64,000 bases of DNA from Rhizomys pruinosus (taxonomy: Eukaryota > Chordata > Mammalia > Rodentia > Spalacidae): NCBI GenBank assembly GCA_009823505.1, contig VZQC01005889.1:598087-662086 (forward strand), read 5' to 3'. Shown here piece after piece: positions 55,806 through 64,000 of the stretch; position 1 is the stretch's first letter; each line of letters opens with the position of its first letter. Position numbers and translations under genes: made by a program. The notes beneath the pieces were generated by a model. The model had not been told where the DNA came from. It ran no database searches and saw only the letters and a program-made list of their open reading frames with translations.

Positions 55806-56260
55806 TGCGGGGGTCGTAGAGAGGTGGTTGACAAAGACCACCCTCTCCAGCTTCCTCGCCGCCGAAGATCTTCACTCTGTCGGCCCGCGACAGAGTGGGA
55901 CTGGGGAGAGTAAGTGCGCTGCCGAACCGAAAGTAACCACGGCAGGGAGTCGAGTCAGAGTGTTACAGCTCAAGCTCACTTTATTGCAGGTTTACAGAGG
56001 CTTATATAAGCCGTGCCAGCTTCCCTACTGGGGTATGTGTCTCTTCCTAATTGGTCCTTTTAGGAGGCTTAATTTACAAGTCCCTAATTGATCCAATCCC
56101 TTCCCTTCCTAGCATAGTCCCTAATTATCATGTTAGTACGTGGAAGTAAAGAAGTGAAACTAGCCTTCCTTGCTCGATGGGCGGGGGTGAGTTCACAAAA
56201 CTCTAGCGCAGGCTTTCTTTTGTCCTTCAGGCCTATCTTCTCGGCTATTCCATGCCATCA
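55806..56260 (-). mobile_element. 5' LTR of the provirus
   Basis: 455 bp with TG..CA ends. The minus strand runs U3 from 56260, through the TATA box and AATAAA, to U5 ending CCCCCGCA before the primer site. Confidence 0.95.
55980..56009 (-). promoter_or_regulatory. 5' LTR TATA box and polyadenylation signal
   Basis: The minus strand has TTATATAA at 56002-56009 and AATAAA at 55980-55985, about 20 nt apart. That spacing implies transcription starts near or just after the polyadenylation signal, with a short R, as in several class II LTRs. Confidence 0.75.
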
Positions 56261-56266
56261 CTCTCT
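56261..56266. other. Provirus target site duplication, right
   Basis: CTCTCT, matching 50327-50332. Confidence 0.9.
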
Positions 56267-56440
56267 CTAAATTTGCCATTCTATTATCAGTTTACATTTC
56301 ACCATAATGAATGAAATTGCTCTGTATTTTGAATATATAATTACTTGCGTTTCCTCTTATTGAGTTAGGCTGTCTAAGCACCTTAGGTACACACACTGCT
56401 TCTGTTAAGGTTTGAGCAGGAAATAGAACAATAGTTAAAA

Positions 56441-56526
56441 GGAGCCGGGCATGGTGGCACAGGCTTTTAACCCCAGCACCAGGGAGGCAGAGGCATGCAG
56501 AACTCTGTGAGATGGAGGCCAGCTTG
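56441..56526 (+). repeat. B1 SINE, 3' truncated
   Basis: GAGCCGGGCATGGTGGCACA through TCTGTGAGATGGAGGCCAGC, then it breaks off. Confidence 0.85.
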
Positions 56527-57084
56527 GAAATCCCACCTCTAACCTACAGCTAAGATCATTGGCCAAGAGCCTCCAGACTCCCAGAGCTGTCCAAGGCTAT
56601 CACCTTTGCACACTTTTGCCAGAATTTATTGTTTCATAGTAATAGATGAATACATAAGAATCAATTAATATTACAAACTTATAATGAAAACATAAAACAG
56701 TCCCTGGTCCCAAATCATATTTCATCTCTATTCTTTCCAGAGTTCCAATCTTCAGTCTTTTAATTGTTTCTCTGTCTCTAAATATATACTGCTAGCATAT
56801 TAAAAATGCCCATAATAGATATGTATTCAAGATTATCTTTACAAAATAGTCTCTTTCTTCCTTTTTTTCCCCCTCACTTCTAAACTAACTTATTAACACC
56901 TTTGGTTGATGTTTCCAAATGAAAATTCAATGCATTAAATGTTAAATAACCCCCAATAAAACATAAAACATTAATGACCACAGAATTTAATAGCTATCTG
57001 TTTGAGATATACATCAACTATAAGTACTAACTGGTGTTTTACATTTATTTAAAGATGCATTGTTAAACTTAGTATTTTTCAAGA
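56527..57084. other. Unassigned AT-rich DNA
   Basis: No feature recognised. Confidence 0.35.
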
Positions 57085-57190
57085 TCTGTTTATTTTTGTT
57101 TTATATGTATGAGTGTGTACGTGTGCCTACATTTATGTAAGTGCACCACATGTGCAAAGTGCCTATGGAGACTAGAGAGGGTGAAGAATT
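57085..57190 (-). repeat. B2-type SINE tail fragment
   Basis: Antisense tail and part of the body: TTTATATGTATGAGTGTGTA, CATTTATGTAAGTGCACCAC and AGACTAGAGAGGGTGAAG. Confidence 0.65.
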
Positions 57191-57387
57191 CCTTAGAAAT
57201 TGTAGGAAAACCCAGCTTGAATTGCAAACTAGCTGGCAGGCCTCAGGGTACTGTGGCCAAGAGTCTGGCTCCAACCCAAGGAGGAAACGGGCAGCAGGAC
57301 CTAGCTACATGATGCTGGGTGGAGCAAGGTGTGCAATGGCGTGGAATTGGAGAACCTATGATTTGCTCTGGGAGGTGACATTGGATC

Positions 57388-57487
57388 TTTGTTAGTTCAA
57401 GGCCAGCCTGGTCTACAGAGTGAGTTCCAGGTCAGCTGGGGCTACAGGGAGACCCTGTCTTGAAAAAAAAAAAAAAAAAAAAAAAAA
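57388..57487 (+). repeat. B1 SINE, 3' half
   Basis: TTAGTTCAAGGCCAGCCTGG through GGGAGACCCTGTCTTG and a long A tail; the 5' half is absent. Confidence 0.88.
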
Positions 57488-57534
57488 GAAGCAGGCTGTA
57501 GCAAGGAATAAATCAAATTCCAAATTAACATCAT

Positions 57535-57835
57535 TATGGAGTTCCCGGCCGATATTTTAATTAATCATTGCACGCATACAGGCTAAGGTAAGCCTGCATT
57601 TCGTTTGGGTGGCCAGCGTGGTGGGAAAGAGATTCCTTTGTTGATCACCAACCTGGGTAGCTGGTGTTGAGAGTGAAATTCCAGCCCTGGCTTTGGGCAG
57701 GTGGGAAGTCATGCCCAAGAGTGGAACATGTGTTTTGTGGGTCCAGGCTAAGAGCCCAAGCTGAAAATATCACTTGGGCTAGGCTGCGGGAAGTAGCCAG
57801 CTGGTCTCTGCGCTGAGAGAGAGAGACCAGCTCCT
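57535..57835 (+). repeat. Interspersed repeat related to 4210-4590
   Basis: Sense counterpart of the inverted copy at 4210-4590, sharing the same ordered short matches (for example ACAGGCTAAGGTAAGCCTGC, CCCAAGAGTGGAACATGTG, GTCCAGGCTAAG). Family unknown. Confidence 0.4.
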
Positions 57836-57924
57836 CACAGCACCTGCAGGCAGGTGCTGTGCCCCCCTCCCCCCAAGCAGAGCCACATGGTTCCTGCTCA
57901 GCACAAAAGAGAGATTACTAACAA

Positions 57925-58038
57925 GAAATGAAATTATAGATGGCTGTAATCTGTCATGTGAATGCTGAGAACTGAACTTCTGTCCTCTGCAAGGTCAGCA
58001 AATGCTTTTAACCACTGAGGCATCTCTTCAGTCCTGAA
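57925..58038 (-). repeat. B2-type SINE, head half
   Basis: Antisense: ATGTGAATGCTGAGAACTGA, CAAATGCTTTTAACCACTGA and GGCATCTCTTCAGTCC. Confidence 0.75.
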
Positions 58039-58059
58039 CTTACTACTTAAAGGTAGTCC

Positions 58060-58165
58060 TCATTGGGCGTTGTGGCTCCGCCTGCAATCCTGGGACGCAT
58101 GAGGTGGAGTCAGGAAGACCATGAGCTCAAGGGCAGCTTAGGCTACACTGTGAGACCTTATCTCA
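58060..58165 (+). repeat. B1-like SINE, diverged
   Basis: TGGGCGTTGTGGCTCCGCCT, GAGCTCAAGGGCAGCTTAGG and TACACTGTGAGACCTTATCT. Confidence 0.65.
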
Positions 58166-58170
58166 AAATA

Positions 58171-58385
58171 GCCAGATGGACGTGGTGGCACACGCCTTTA
58201 ATCCTAGTACTCGGGAGGCAGAGGCAGGTGAAACTCTGGGAGTTCAAGGCCAGCCTGGTCTACATAGTGAGTTCCAGGCCAGCTGGGACTAAAGGGAGAG
58301 ACCCTGTCTCAAGAAAAAGACCAAAAACAAAACAAAACAAAACAAAAAACAAAACAAAAAACAACAACAAAAATAACCAAAATAG
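58171..58385 (+). repeat. B1 SINE with (AAAAC)n tail
   Basis: GCCAGATGGACGTGGTGGCA through GAGACCCTGTCTCAAG, then AAAAC/AAC tail repeats. The upstream B1-like element abuts it. Confidence 0.92.
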
Positions 58386-58540
58386 ATAAATCTATTCATG
58401 GGCATTTTTGCAAAAGATCTTGTTTTCTCATACTTATCCATTAACTTATATGCCTTATCCATTTACCCCAATATGATATTCATTCTCAAAAAAAAAAAAA
58501 TCCACATGTAGTTTATAACCTATGGCACCATGAAGATAGT

Positions 58541-58704
58541 CTCTTTTTTTTTTTTTTTTTGGTCTTTTTGAGACAGGGTCTCCCTGTAGCCTCAGCTGTC
58601 CTGGAACTCACTCTGTATACCAGGCTGGCCTTGAACTCACAAAGTTCCACCTGCCTCTGCCTCCCAAGTGCTAGGATTAAAGGCGTGCGCCACCACACCC
58701 GGCG
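58541..58704 (-). repeat. B1 SINE with TSD
   Basis: Antisense B1 with a T run, GAGACAGGGTCTCCCTGTAG and GCGCCACCACACCCGGCG, flanked by GAAGATAGTCTC on both sides. Confidence 0.93.
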
Positions 58705-59203
58705 AAGATAGTCTCATTTTTTGCCTTGCATTTTCTAAAGTTTTTCCCTTGTTAAAATGGGATAAAAATTTTGTCTTTATTATTTCATTTAGATCCTGAA
58801 TTTATTCTATAATGTACTGCCACATTTATTTTTTTCCAGAATTATCTACCTACTTTGGATCTGAATGCTTTGTCTCACAAATTGGAAAGAATATTGTGTT
58901 CCAAAGTTGTTTTTCAAAGAACCCCAATTCAGCTCCATTTCTGAATACCATATTTCCCTGTCATTAAAAAAGTCCCTTTGAAAGCATTCTTTCTTCTAAA
59001 TGGGTTGGTATGGTATCTATTTTAAGCATACGAGCAAGCAAATTATTTCCTACATCAGAGCAAAATGTTTAAATTACAGATGAAAATTCCACTCAATTTC
59101 ATAAACCTTTGTTAGAGTGGATATGGGTGTCCTCATCACAAGGTCTTGAAATGTAAGTTCAGTTCAACTAAGCAGGAAACTTCAAGTGAAGAAGCTTATG
59201 CAG
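58705..59203. other. Unassigned DNA
   Basis: No feature recognised. Confidence 0.35.
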
Positions 59204-59392
59204 GGGCTAAAGAGATGGCTCAGTGTTTAAGAGCACTTGGTGCCCTTGCAGAGCACCTGGCTTCTGTTCTTAGTACCCACAGGGCAAGTAACAACGACCT
59301 GTAACTCCAGTTCCAGGGGAACTGATGCCCTTAGATAGCACACAAGGAAACATATATACATGTAAATTAAAGAAATAAATCTTTGTTTAAAG
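59204..59392 (+). repeat. B2-type SINE
   Basis: GGGGCTAAAGAGATGGCTCA head, CCAGTTCCAGGGGAACTGAT middle and an ATAAATC tail; GAAGCTTAT flanks it. Part of the 3' body is lost. Confidence 0.85.
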
Positions 59393-60651
59393 GAAGCTTA
59401 TAGTGTTTGTAGTTGGTAGATGATTCCAAGTACTTATTGACATCAGAACACCTTGAAAAACAAACGGTTGAACACAGGGTAGAGCAGGGTGGGAGCCCAA
59501 GATTTGCCCTCATTGAGTTGGAGTAGAAAGGGCTAAAATCGAATGAATCAAGCAGGGGGGCATTGTGGAACATGACATTGGAGGTGATTTTGGTTGTTAG
59601 GACATTTTATGATTGATGCTCCTGAGGACACATTAGCTTCAACTTATACAAGCATACTCTAAAAAAATGTATACTGTGTACCAACACAGTTTGGCCACAA
59701 GAAAGTGCTCTGTGCCGTGGAAAAATACAACATGGTCCAGAACAGAGAGCTATCTCAAAGCCAGCTCAGGGCAGGCTCTGGAAGCTTTAAATAAGCAAGG
59801 CTTGAACTCTTCCTCTGAATTCTTTTCTGCATCTCCTCAGCTTGCCTTGCTTGTTCACATTACCCCATTTCCCCTGAGTTTCCCCATTACCATTTCCTTC
59901 ATTTTAATGCCCTTTTACATTCTGACCATGCCTAGAAACTTTCTAGAAAGACTAGAGTTGAATGTAGAGAGTCATTCACAGTAGATCTGTGCTTCGTCAT
60001 GCATGGTTTGATTTCATTTCTATGACAAATTTAAGCTGCTAAGCCTATCTAGAGTTGAATCAAGGATGGTGGGTATGGGGTGTGTGCATTCTCTCACCAG
60101 TATGCTGAAAAAGATCCATTCACTGAAAAGCAATTTACCAAAAGACCAGTTTGCTTGAAAAAACAAAACAAAACAAAACAAAACACTTTGCTGAGCACCA
60201 GTTTGCCCAATAATGATTTATGAACTAGAAATGAGTTGAATAATTTTTCAAAAGACTTATATGCTGGATTATCAATACAATAAAACTATCTTTCTATTAA
60301 TTTCTATAGCAGACTGACACATATACCCATTCTAACAACAAAAGTGCACATAAAAATGTGGCTGTTTTATTTTTCGATAGTCAATGCAATCTTTGGTATA
60401 GGCATCCCTTTTCCCTCCCTTGTTCCATTAAACAGAATGTGTCCAAGGAACTTTAAGGAAGAATTTATCATCATTTTATGATTCGAACTCTAAAGTGGTT
60501 GCTTTAAATTGTTTGGATATGGAATGCGGCAATGCAAGTGTCCATAGCTACCTCTGGGATTCCCTTCAGCCTGCCTAGCTTGTTTTTTCTTTTCTGCGAT
60601 ATTAGCCCAGAAGACAGATAATAATAGCTGAAGTCTTTCTTTCTTCTTTTT
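59393..60651. other. Unassigned DNA
   Basis: No gene recognised. A short (AAAAC)n run lies at about 60163-60184. The open frame 59667-59984 has no visible domain. Confidence 0.35.
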
Positions 60652-60805
60652 TTATTTTTTGGTCTTTTTGAGACAAGATCTCTCTGTTACTCTAGCTGGC
60701 CTGGAACTCATTATATAGACCAGGCTGGCCTTGAACTCACAGAGATCTGGCTGCCTTTGTCTCCCAAGTGCTGGGATTAAAGGCATGCACAACCATGCCC
60801 AACAC
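60652..60805 (-). repeat. B1 SINE, older copy
   Basis: Antisense B1: GAGACAAGATCTCTCTGTTA, CCAGGCTGGCCTTGAACTCA and GCATGCACAACCATGCCCAA. Confidence 0.9.
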
Positions 60806-61139
60806 AAGTCTTACCTGCTTGAATTTTTTTCCCCCATTTTCACAATCTCCTGAAGGCTGAAAGGGGCCAACTGCCACTTCTTCCTGGCTGGATAGAACTT
60901 CTATCCAGGGTTTTCTCACTTCCCTCTGTCCTTCAGTGGGGCTATAATGACAGAATGGCTCCCTGACTGAGAACTTAATTTACTGGGGAGAAAAAAGAAA
61001 AAGTAAATAAAGGTTCAGTTTGATATTTTCAAATTTTCATTTTCATTATGTTTCCTTTCTGTCCTCTGAGGGTGGAGGGCTGTTTCTTGGATGGTGTATT
61101 TCCACAAAATAGAAAAATGGAGTCTATCTTATTCCCTTA

Positions 61140-61497
61140 TGTATTAGTCACTTTTCTGTTGCTGTGATAAAGCACCATGACCAAGGAATTTATAAAAGGA
61201 AAAGTTTATTTGAGCTTACAATTGACAGTTCCAGGGAATTAGAGTCCATTGTGGCAGGAGGCATGGCGGCTGGATCTGGAGCAGGAAGCCGAGGGTCACA
61301 TCTCACAAAGAGCACAGGAAGCAGAGAGAACAACTGTAGACCACGAGGCTTGTTAAAACTCACTAAGCCTGCCCCCAATAACGTACTTCCTCCAGCATGG
61401 CCACACCTTCTAAGACCTCCAAAAACAGTGCCACCAACTGGAGACAAATGTCTGAATACTTAGAGCCTATGGGGGGACACTCATTCAAACTACCACA
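61140..61497 (-). mobile_element. 3' LTR of the MaLR
   Basis: Plus-strand ends TGTATTAG..CTACCACA, so on the minus strand TGTGGTAG..AATACA. It follows the polypurine tract. Confidence 0.92.
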
Positions 61498-61509
61498 TTC
61501 CTCTCCCTA
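61498..61509 (-). other. MaLR polypurine tract
   Basis: The minus strand reads TAGGGAGAGGAA immediately before the 3' LTR. Confidence 0.75.
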
Positions 61510-61613
61510 ACCCCCATAGGCTCCTGACCATATAAAATGCAAAGTGCATTTAGTCTAACCTTAAAAGTCCCTGCAGTCTTTACCAGTCTCAATGCCATTC
61601 AAAAGTCCACAGT

Positions 61614-62258
61614 TCAAAGTCTCTGAGACTCAGGCCAATCTCCCAAACTGTAAGCTCCTGTAAAATCAAAAGACAAATTACATACTCCCAACATAGAGTG
61701 GAACCGAATACACATTCCCATTCCAAAAGGGAGAAATAGAGGCATAGTGAGGAAACACTGGACCAAAACAAGACCAAAAACCAGCAGGGCAAAAACCAAG
61801 TCCAGTAGCTCCATGTGCAACTTCTGGGATTTGACTTCCAAAGGGCTTAGATGGCTCAGCTCTTCCAGCTTTTCAGATCCAAACTGTACATTCTGCATTT
61901 CCTTCTGCCCCATTTGCTCTTTTTCACTGTAGATCTGTATAATATTCACCATTAAAAGCCATGCCACCATTTCTACATTAGGCTGTCTTGAAATATCCTC
62001 TGCCAAAGACATCAGTCCATTGCTTTTCAATTTAGCATCAGGCAAGCATTTGGGCTGTGGGCAAACTGCTGCCAGACTCTTTATCAAAATATCCCAGTTG
62101 CTGCCTAAGTCTTTATTTTCCCCTGGAACCACATCTTTTGCAGCCATGCTTTCTTCCAGGCCTCCACTAGAATGGCCCTTTAAGCTCTGCTTACAGTAGT
62201 CAACAGCCTTTCTAGCCCAAAGTACCAAAGTCTTCCACATTTCTCCAATCATCCACAT
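61614..62258 (-). CDS. Open frame in MaLR internal region
   Basis: 214 codons from ATG 62258 (starting MWMIGEMWKTLVLWARKAV) to the stop at 61614. The frame is open further upstream through the primer site. It fills most of the 808-bp internal region. Visible features are an N-terminal Trp-rich segment, a Lys/Glu-rich middle, a strongly hydrophobic stretch about two-thirds along (LLDLVFALLVFGLVLVQCFL) that could span a membrane, and Cys-containing surroundings. No zinc knuckle, protease or RT motif is seen. Position after the primer site suggests descent from an ERVL-type gag, but I see no motif proving it. It could also be a chance survival. Expression is unknown. Confidence 0.45.
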   Translation of the reverse strand: MWMIGEMWKTLVLWARKAVDYCKQSLKGHSSGGLEESMAAKDVVPGENKDLGSNWDILIKSLAAVCPQPKCLPDAKLKSNGLMSLAEDISRQPNVEMVAWLLMVNIIQIYSEKEQMGQKEMQNVQFGSEKLEELSHLSPLEVKSQKLHMELLDLVFALLVFGLVLVQCFLTMPLFLPFGMGMCIRFHSMLGVCNLSFDFTGAYSLGDWPESQRL

Positions 62259-62281
62259 GGTCAGGTTCTTCACAGACAACA

Positions 62282-62299
62282 GCCCACTCTCTGGTACCA
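62282..62299 (-). other. MaLR primer binding site, tRNA-Leu-like
   Basis: The minus strand reads TGGTACCAGAGAGTGGGC six bases after the 5' LTR, resembling the tRNA-Leu primer site of ERVL elements (established knowledge). Confidence 0.65.
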
Positions 62300-62305
62300 A
62301 ATTAC

Positions 62306-62660
62306 TGTATTAGTCACTTTTCTGTTGCTGTGATAAATCCATGACCAAGGAACTTATAAAAGGAAGAGTTTATTTGAGCTTACAATTGACGGTTCCAGGG
62401 AATTAGAGTCCATTGTGGCAGGAGGCATGGTGGCTGGATCTGAAGCAGGAAGCTGAGGGTCACATCTTGCAAAGAGCACAGGAAGCAGACAGAACAACTG
62501 TAGACCATGAGGCTTGTTAAAACTCACTAAGCCTGCCCCCAATAACGTACTTCCTCCAGCATGGCCACACCTTCTAAGACCTCCAAAAACAGTGCCACCA
62601 ACTGGAGACAAAAGTCTGAATACTTAGAGCCTATGAGGGACACTCATTCAAACCACCACA
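62306..62660 (-). mobile_element. 5' LTR of the MaLR
   Basis: 355 bp. On the minus strand TGTGGTGGTTTGAATGAGTG through a TTATAAGT-type region and AATAAACTC to GTGACTAATACA. Confidence 0.92.
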
Positions 62661-62665
62661 CCTTA

Positions 62666-64000
62666 TAACTGGTCCCTCTTTACATTCCCCCATTCCTGTG
62701 GGTACCCTAGAGACCAATCTTGGTCTCTTTATTTTAAGATATTTAATCCATTTGGATGACATCATCATATGGCTTCCTATCTGATTAATTATTATTTATA
62801 CCATTTTGGTCAAGTCTGAGATGGTGAACCATCAGTTGTATGGCTCCTAATCATTCTTTCATGAAGACCGCCAGTCAGTTTAGGATGCAAGGTCCTAGAG
62901 TGCTTATCAATGCAAGGGACCTAGCAAGGTGTAGTTAATAAACTGTTTTGACCTGGGGCCTTCAAATCCTTGAAGGAAGTTCACAAAGTTAACCATAGTT
63001 GGTGTTTCCAAGGCAGAATGATCTCTGCTGGGGGGGTTGTATTGGGTTCCTAGTACCATGATTTTAATGGAATTTACCTGCTGATCAATGAATCTGACAA
63101 GTGAGTTAAGGATGCATGAACTATGAGTCAGAGCAACCAGAAGGGTAAGTCCACTGGCAGATCCAGGAAGTCCTCAGCTCTCAGCTGAGAAAGAAACTGG
63201 CTCTTTTGGGGGGGGGGGAGTCTTGAGCCTAAACCGTCTAGTCAATTTTTAGCTCCTACTTTTATCACATTACCCTCTGAGGAGGATACCCCAATCGCCA
63301 AGAAGGAATCAGGGCACCGACCCGCTCTGACTTTTTCCATGCTGAAAAGGGGCATAGGAGGTGGCAACTGGGGTCCCTGGTCAGTGGATCTATCTAAAAG
63401 ACCCCAAAAAGTATAGTTATAGAGAGAACAAGATCCTTGACCAGTACCTGTGAAGGTGAGAGTAACTAGGTACATTTTCTGGGCAGGAAACCAAGATAGG
63501 AACAGGGCAAATTAAATGTCCAACTTAAAAGTCCATTGGAATCTCTCAATGAGGGGTTCCAAAGAATCCATTATTGGGCTTCTCCTTTTGTTCATTTGTC
63601 CATGGTGTCTGGACTCTGCATCTGCTTTCCAGTAATTTTCGATAGTCATGTTGTGTGTTTTCCCTTAGGTAACTGCTTAAACAGAAAGAAGAAACTTTAT
63701 TATTTGATAACAACAGAACTTGTATGACTTTAAATGACTTGAAATCCAGTGTTTGGAGGCACAAACTTTCAGACTTTAAAGGAAATGTAATGATTACTTA
63801 TCTTTTGGTTATACTTTCCTCTTGGGTGTTTAAGTCCATACAGTTAGCCTAGATTAACCAACTTTTGTTTTCTCAAGGTCAGTTGAGGATTTGGTCCTCA
63901 GGGGCCACTCAGACTTTTGAGAGGAGAGGCCTCTGGCTCCTTTTGGCTTTTCATTTACCAGTTCCATCCACACGAGGACAAAGTCAGGGCTTTCTAGACC
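62666..64000. other. Unassigned DNA, possible old ERV
   Basis: No gene recognised. A minus-strand frame at 63242-63475 (77 codons, with CSLYNYTFWGLLDRST) has a Pro/Cys/Asn-glycosylation look that could come from an ERV env, but nothing diagnostic is present. A G run lies at about 63211-63220. Confidence 0.25.

Larger units (their letters stand above)
50333..56260 (-). mobile_element. Class II (beta-like) provirus, defective
   Basis: A 5928-bp provirus in minus orientation: 5' LTR, Lys1,2-type primer site, splice donor, gag, pro, deleted pol, env, polypurine tract, 3' LTR. A 6-bp target duplication CTCTCT flanks it (50327-50332 and 56261-56266), as for class II elements. Two zinc knuckles and the tRNA-Lys1,2 site fit a betaretrovirus. 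The env is gammaretrovirus-style, so the lineage is a recombinant. The LTRs differ by about 14 substitutions and a 2-bp indel over about 453 positions (counted by eye, about 3%), so the insertion is neither brand new nor ancient. Internal length (5.0 kb) is well below the usual 7-8 kb because of pol and env deletions. It cannot replicate alone. Confidence 0.96.
61140..62660 (-). mobile_element. Complete MT-type MaLR element
   Basis: A 1521-bp non-autonomous LTR element in minus orientation with 355- and 358-bp LTRs, an 808-bp internal region, and 5-bp target duplication CCTTA at 61135-61139 and 62661-62665, as for class III (ERVL-related) elements. The LTRs differ by about 14 substitutions and two short indels (counted by eye, about 4%). 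MaLRs lack pol and are thought to be mobilised by ERVL proteins (established knowledge). Confidence 0.93.

Overview
The window is mammalian, almost certainly muroid rodent, intergenic or intronic DNA. The evidence is the repeats: many B1 (7SL-derived) and B2-type (tRNA-derived) SINEs, B4/ID composites, MT-type MaLR LTRs, rodent L1 and a class II (betaretrovirus-like) provirus. The species cannot be named from the sequence. I found no intact host protein gene, no rRNA or tRNA gene and no CRISPR array. The only host-gene-derived sequence I recognise is a decayed, intronless minus-strand copy of a PABPN1L-like mRNA (about 21322-22115).

Layout: 1-9 kb holds SINEs, an L1 3' UTR piece, an Lx-like repeat block, microsatellites and an 18-bp minisatellite (8641-8814). 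9-15.4 kb holds B1/B2 copies, a minus-strand L1 ORF2 fragment (10660-12029), a MaLR-type solo LTR (12098-12505) inside one of two related direct repeats, and another solo LTR (14963-15324). 15.4-21.6 kb looks like an indel-rich block bounded by near-duplicate ends, so assembly error is suspected. 22-31 kb is ordinary repeat-bearing DNA with old MaLR and L2-type remnants. 31478-34048 contains a 1769-bp offset duplication that starts at the window's only N (31477). 36071-40344 is a 5'-truncated L1 inserted in an older MLT1-type LTR, with a younger B2-type SINE inserted in the L1. A perfect 24-bp inverted repeat lies at 41777-41832.

50333-56260 is a complete-ended minus-strand provirus (LTRs 453 and 455 bp, 6-bp target duplication CTCTCT, tRNA-Lys1,2 primer site, splice donor, polypurine tract). 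Gag and protease are open and joined by a TTTAAAC -1 frameshift site. Pol has lost most of RNase H and part of integrase. Env is gammaretrovirus-style, with a large surface-subunit deletion and one amber codon. Beta-type gag-pro-pol beside a gamma-style env indicates a recombinant lineage.

61140-62660 is a complete MT-type MaLR (two LTRs, 5-bp target duplication CCTTA, tRNA-Leu-like primer site, polypurine tract) whose internal region carries a 214-codon open frame from ATG. The gag/pro/pol/env pieces are parts of one decayed retroviral transcription unit. The remaining elements are independent insertions, and their nesting gives a relative time order.
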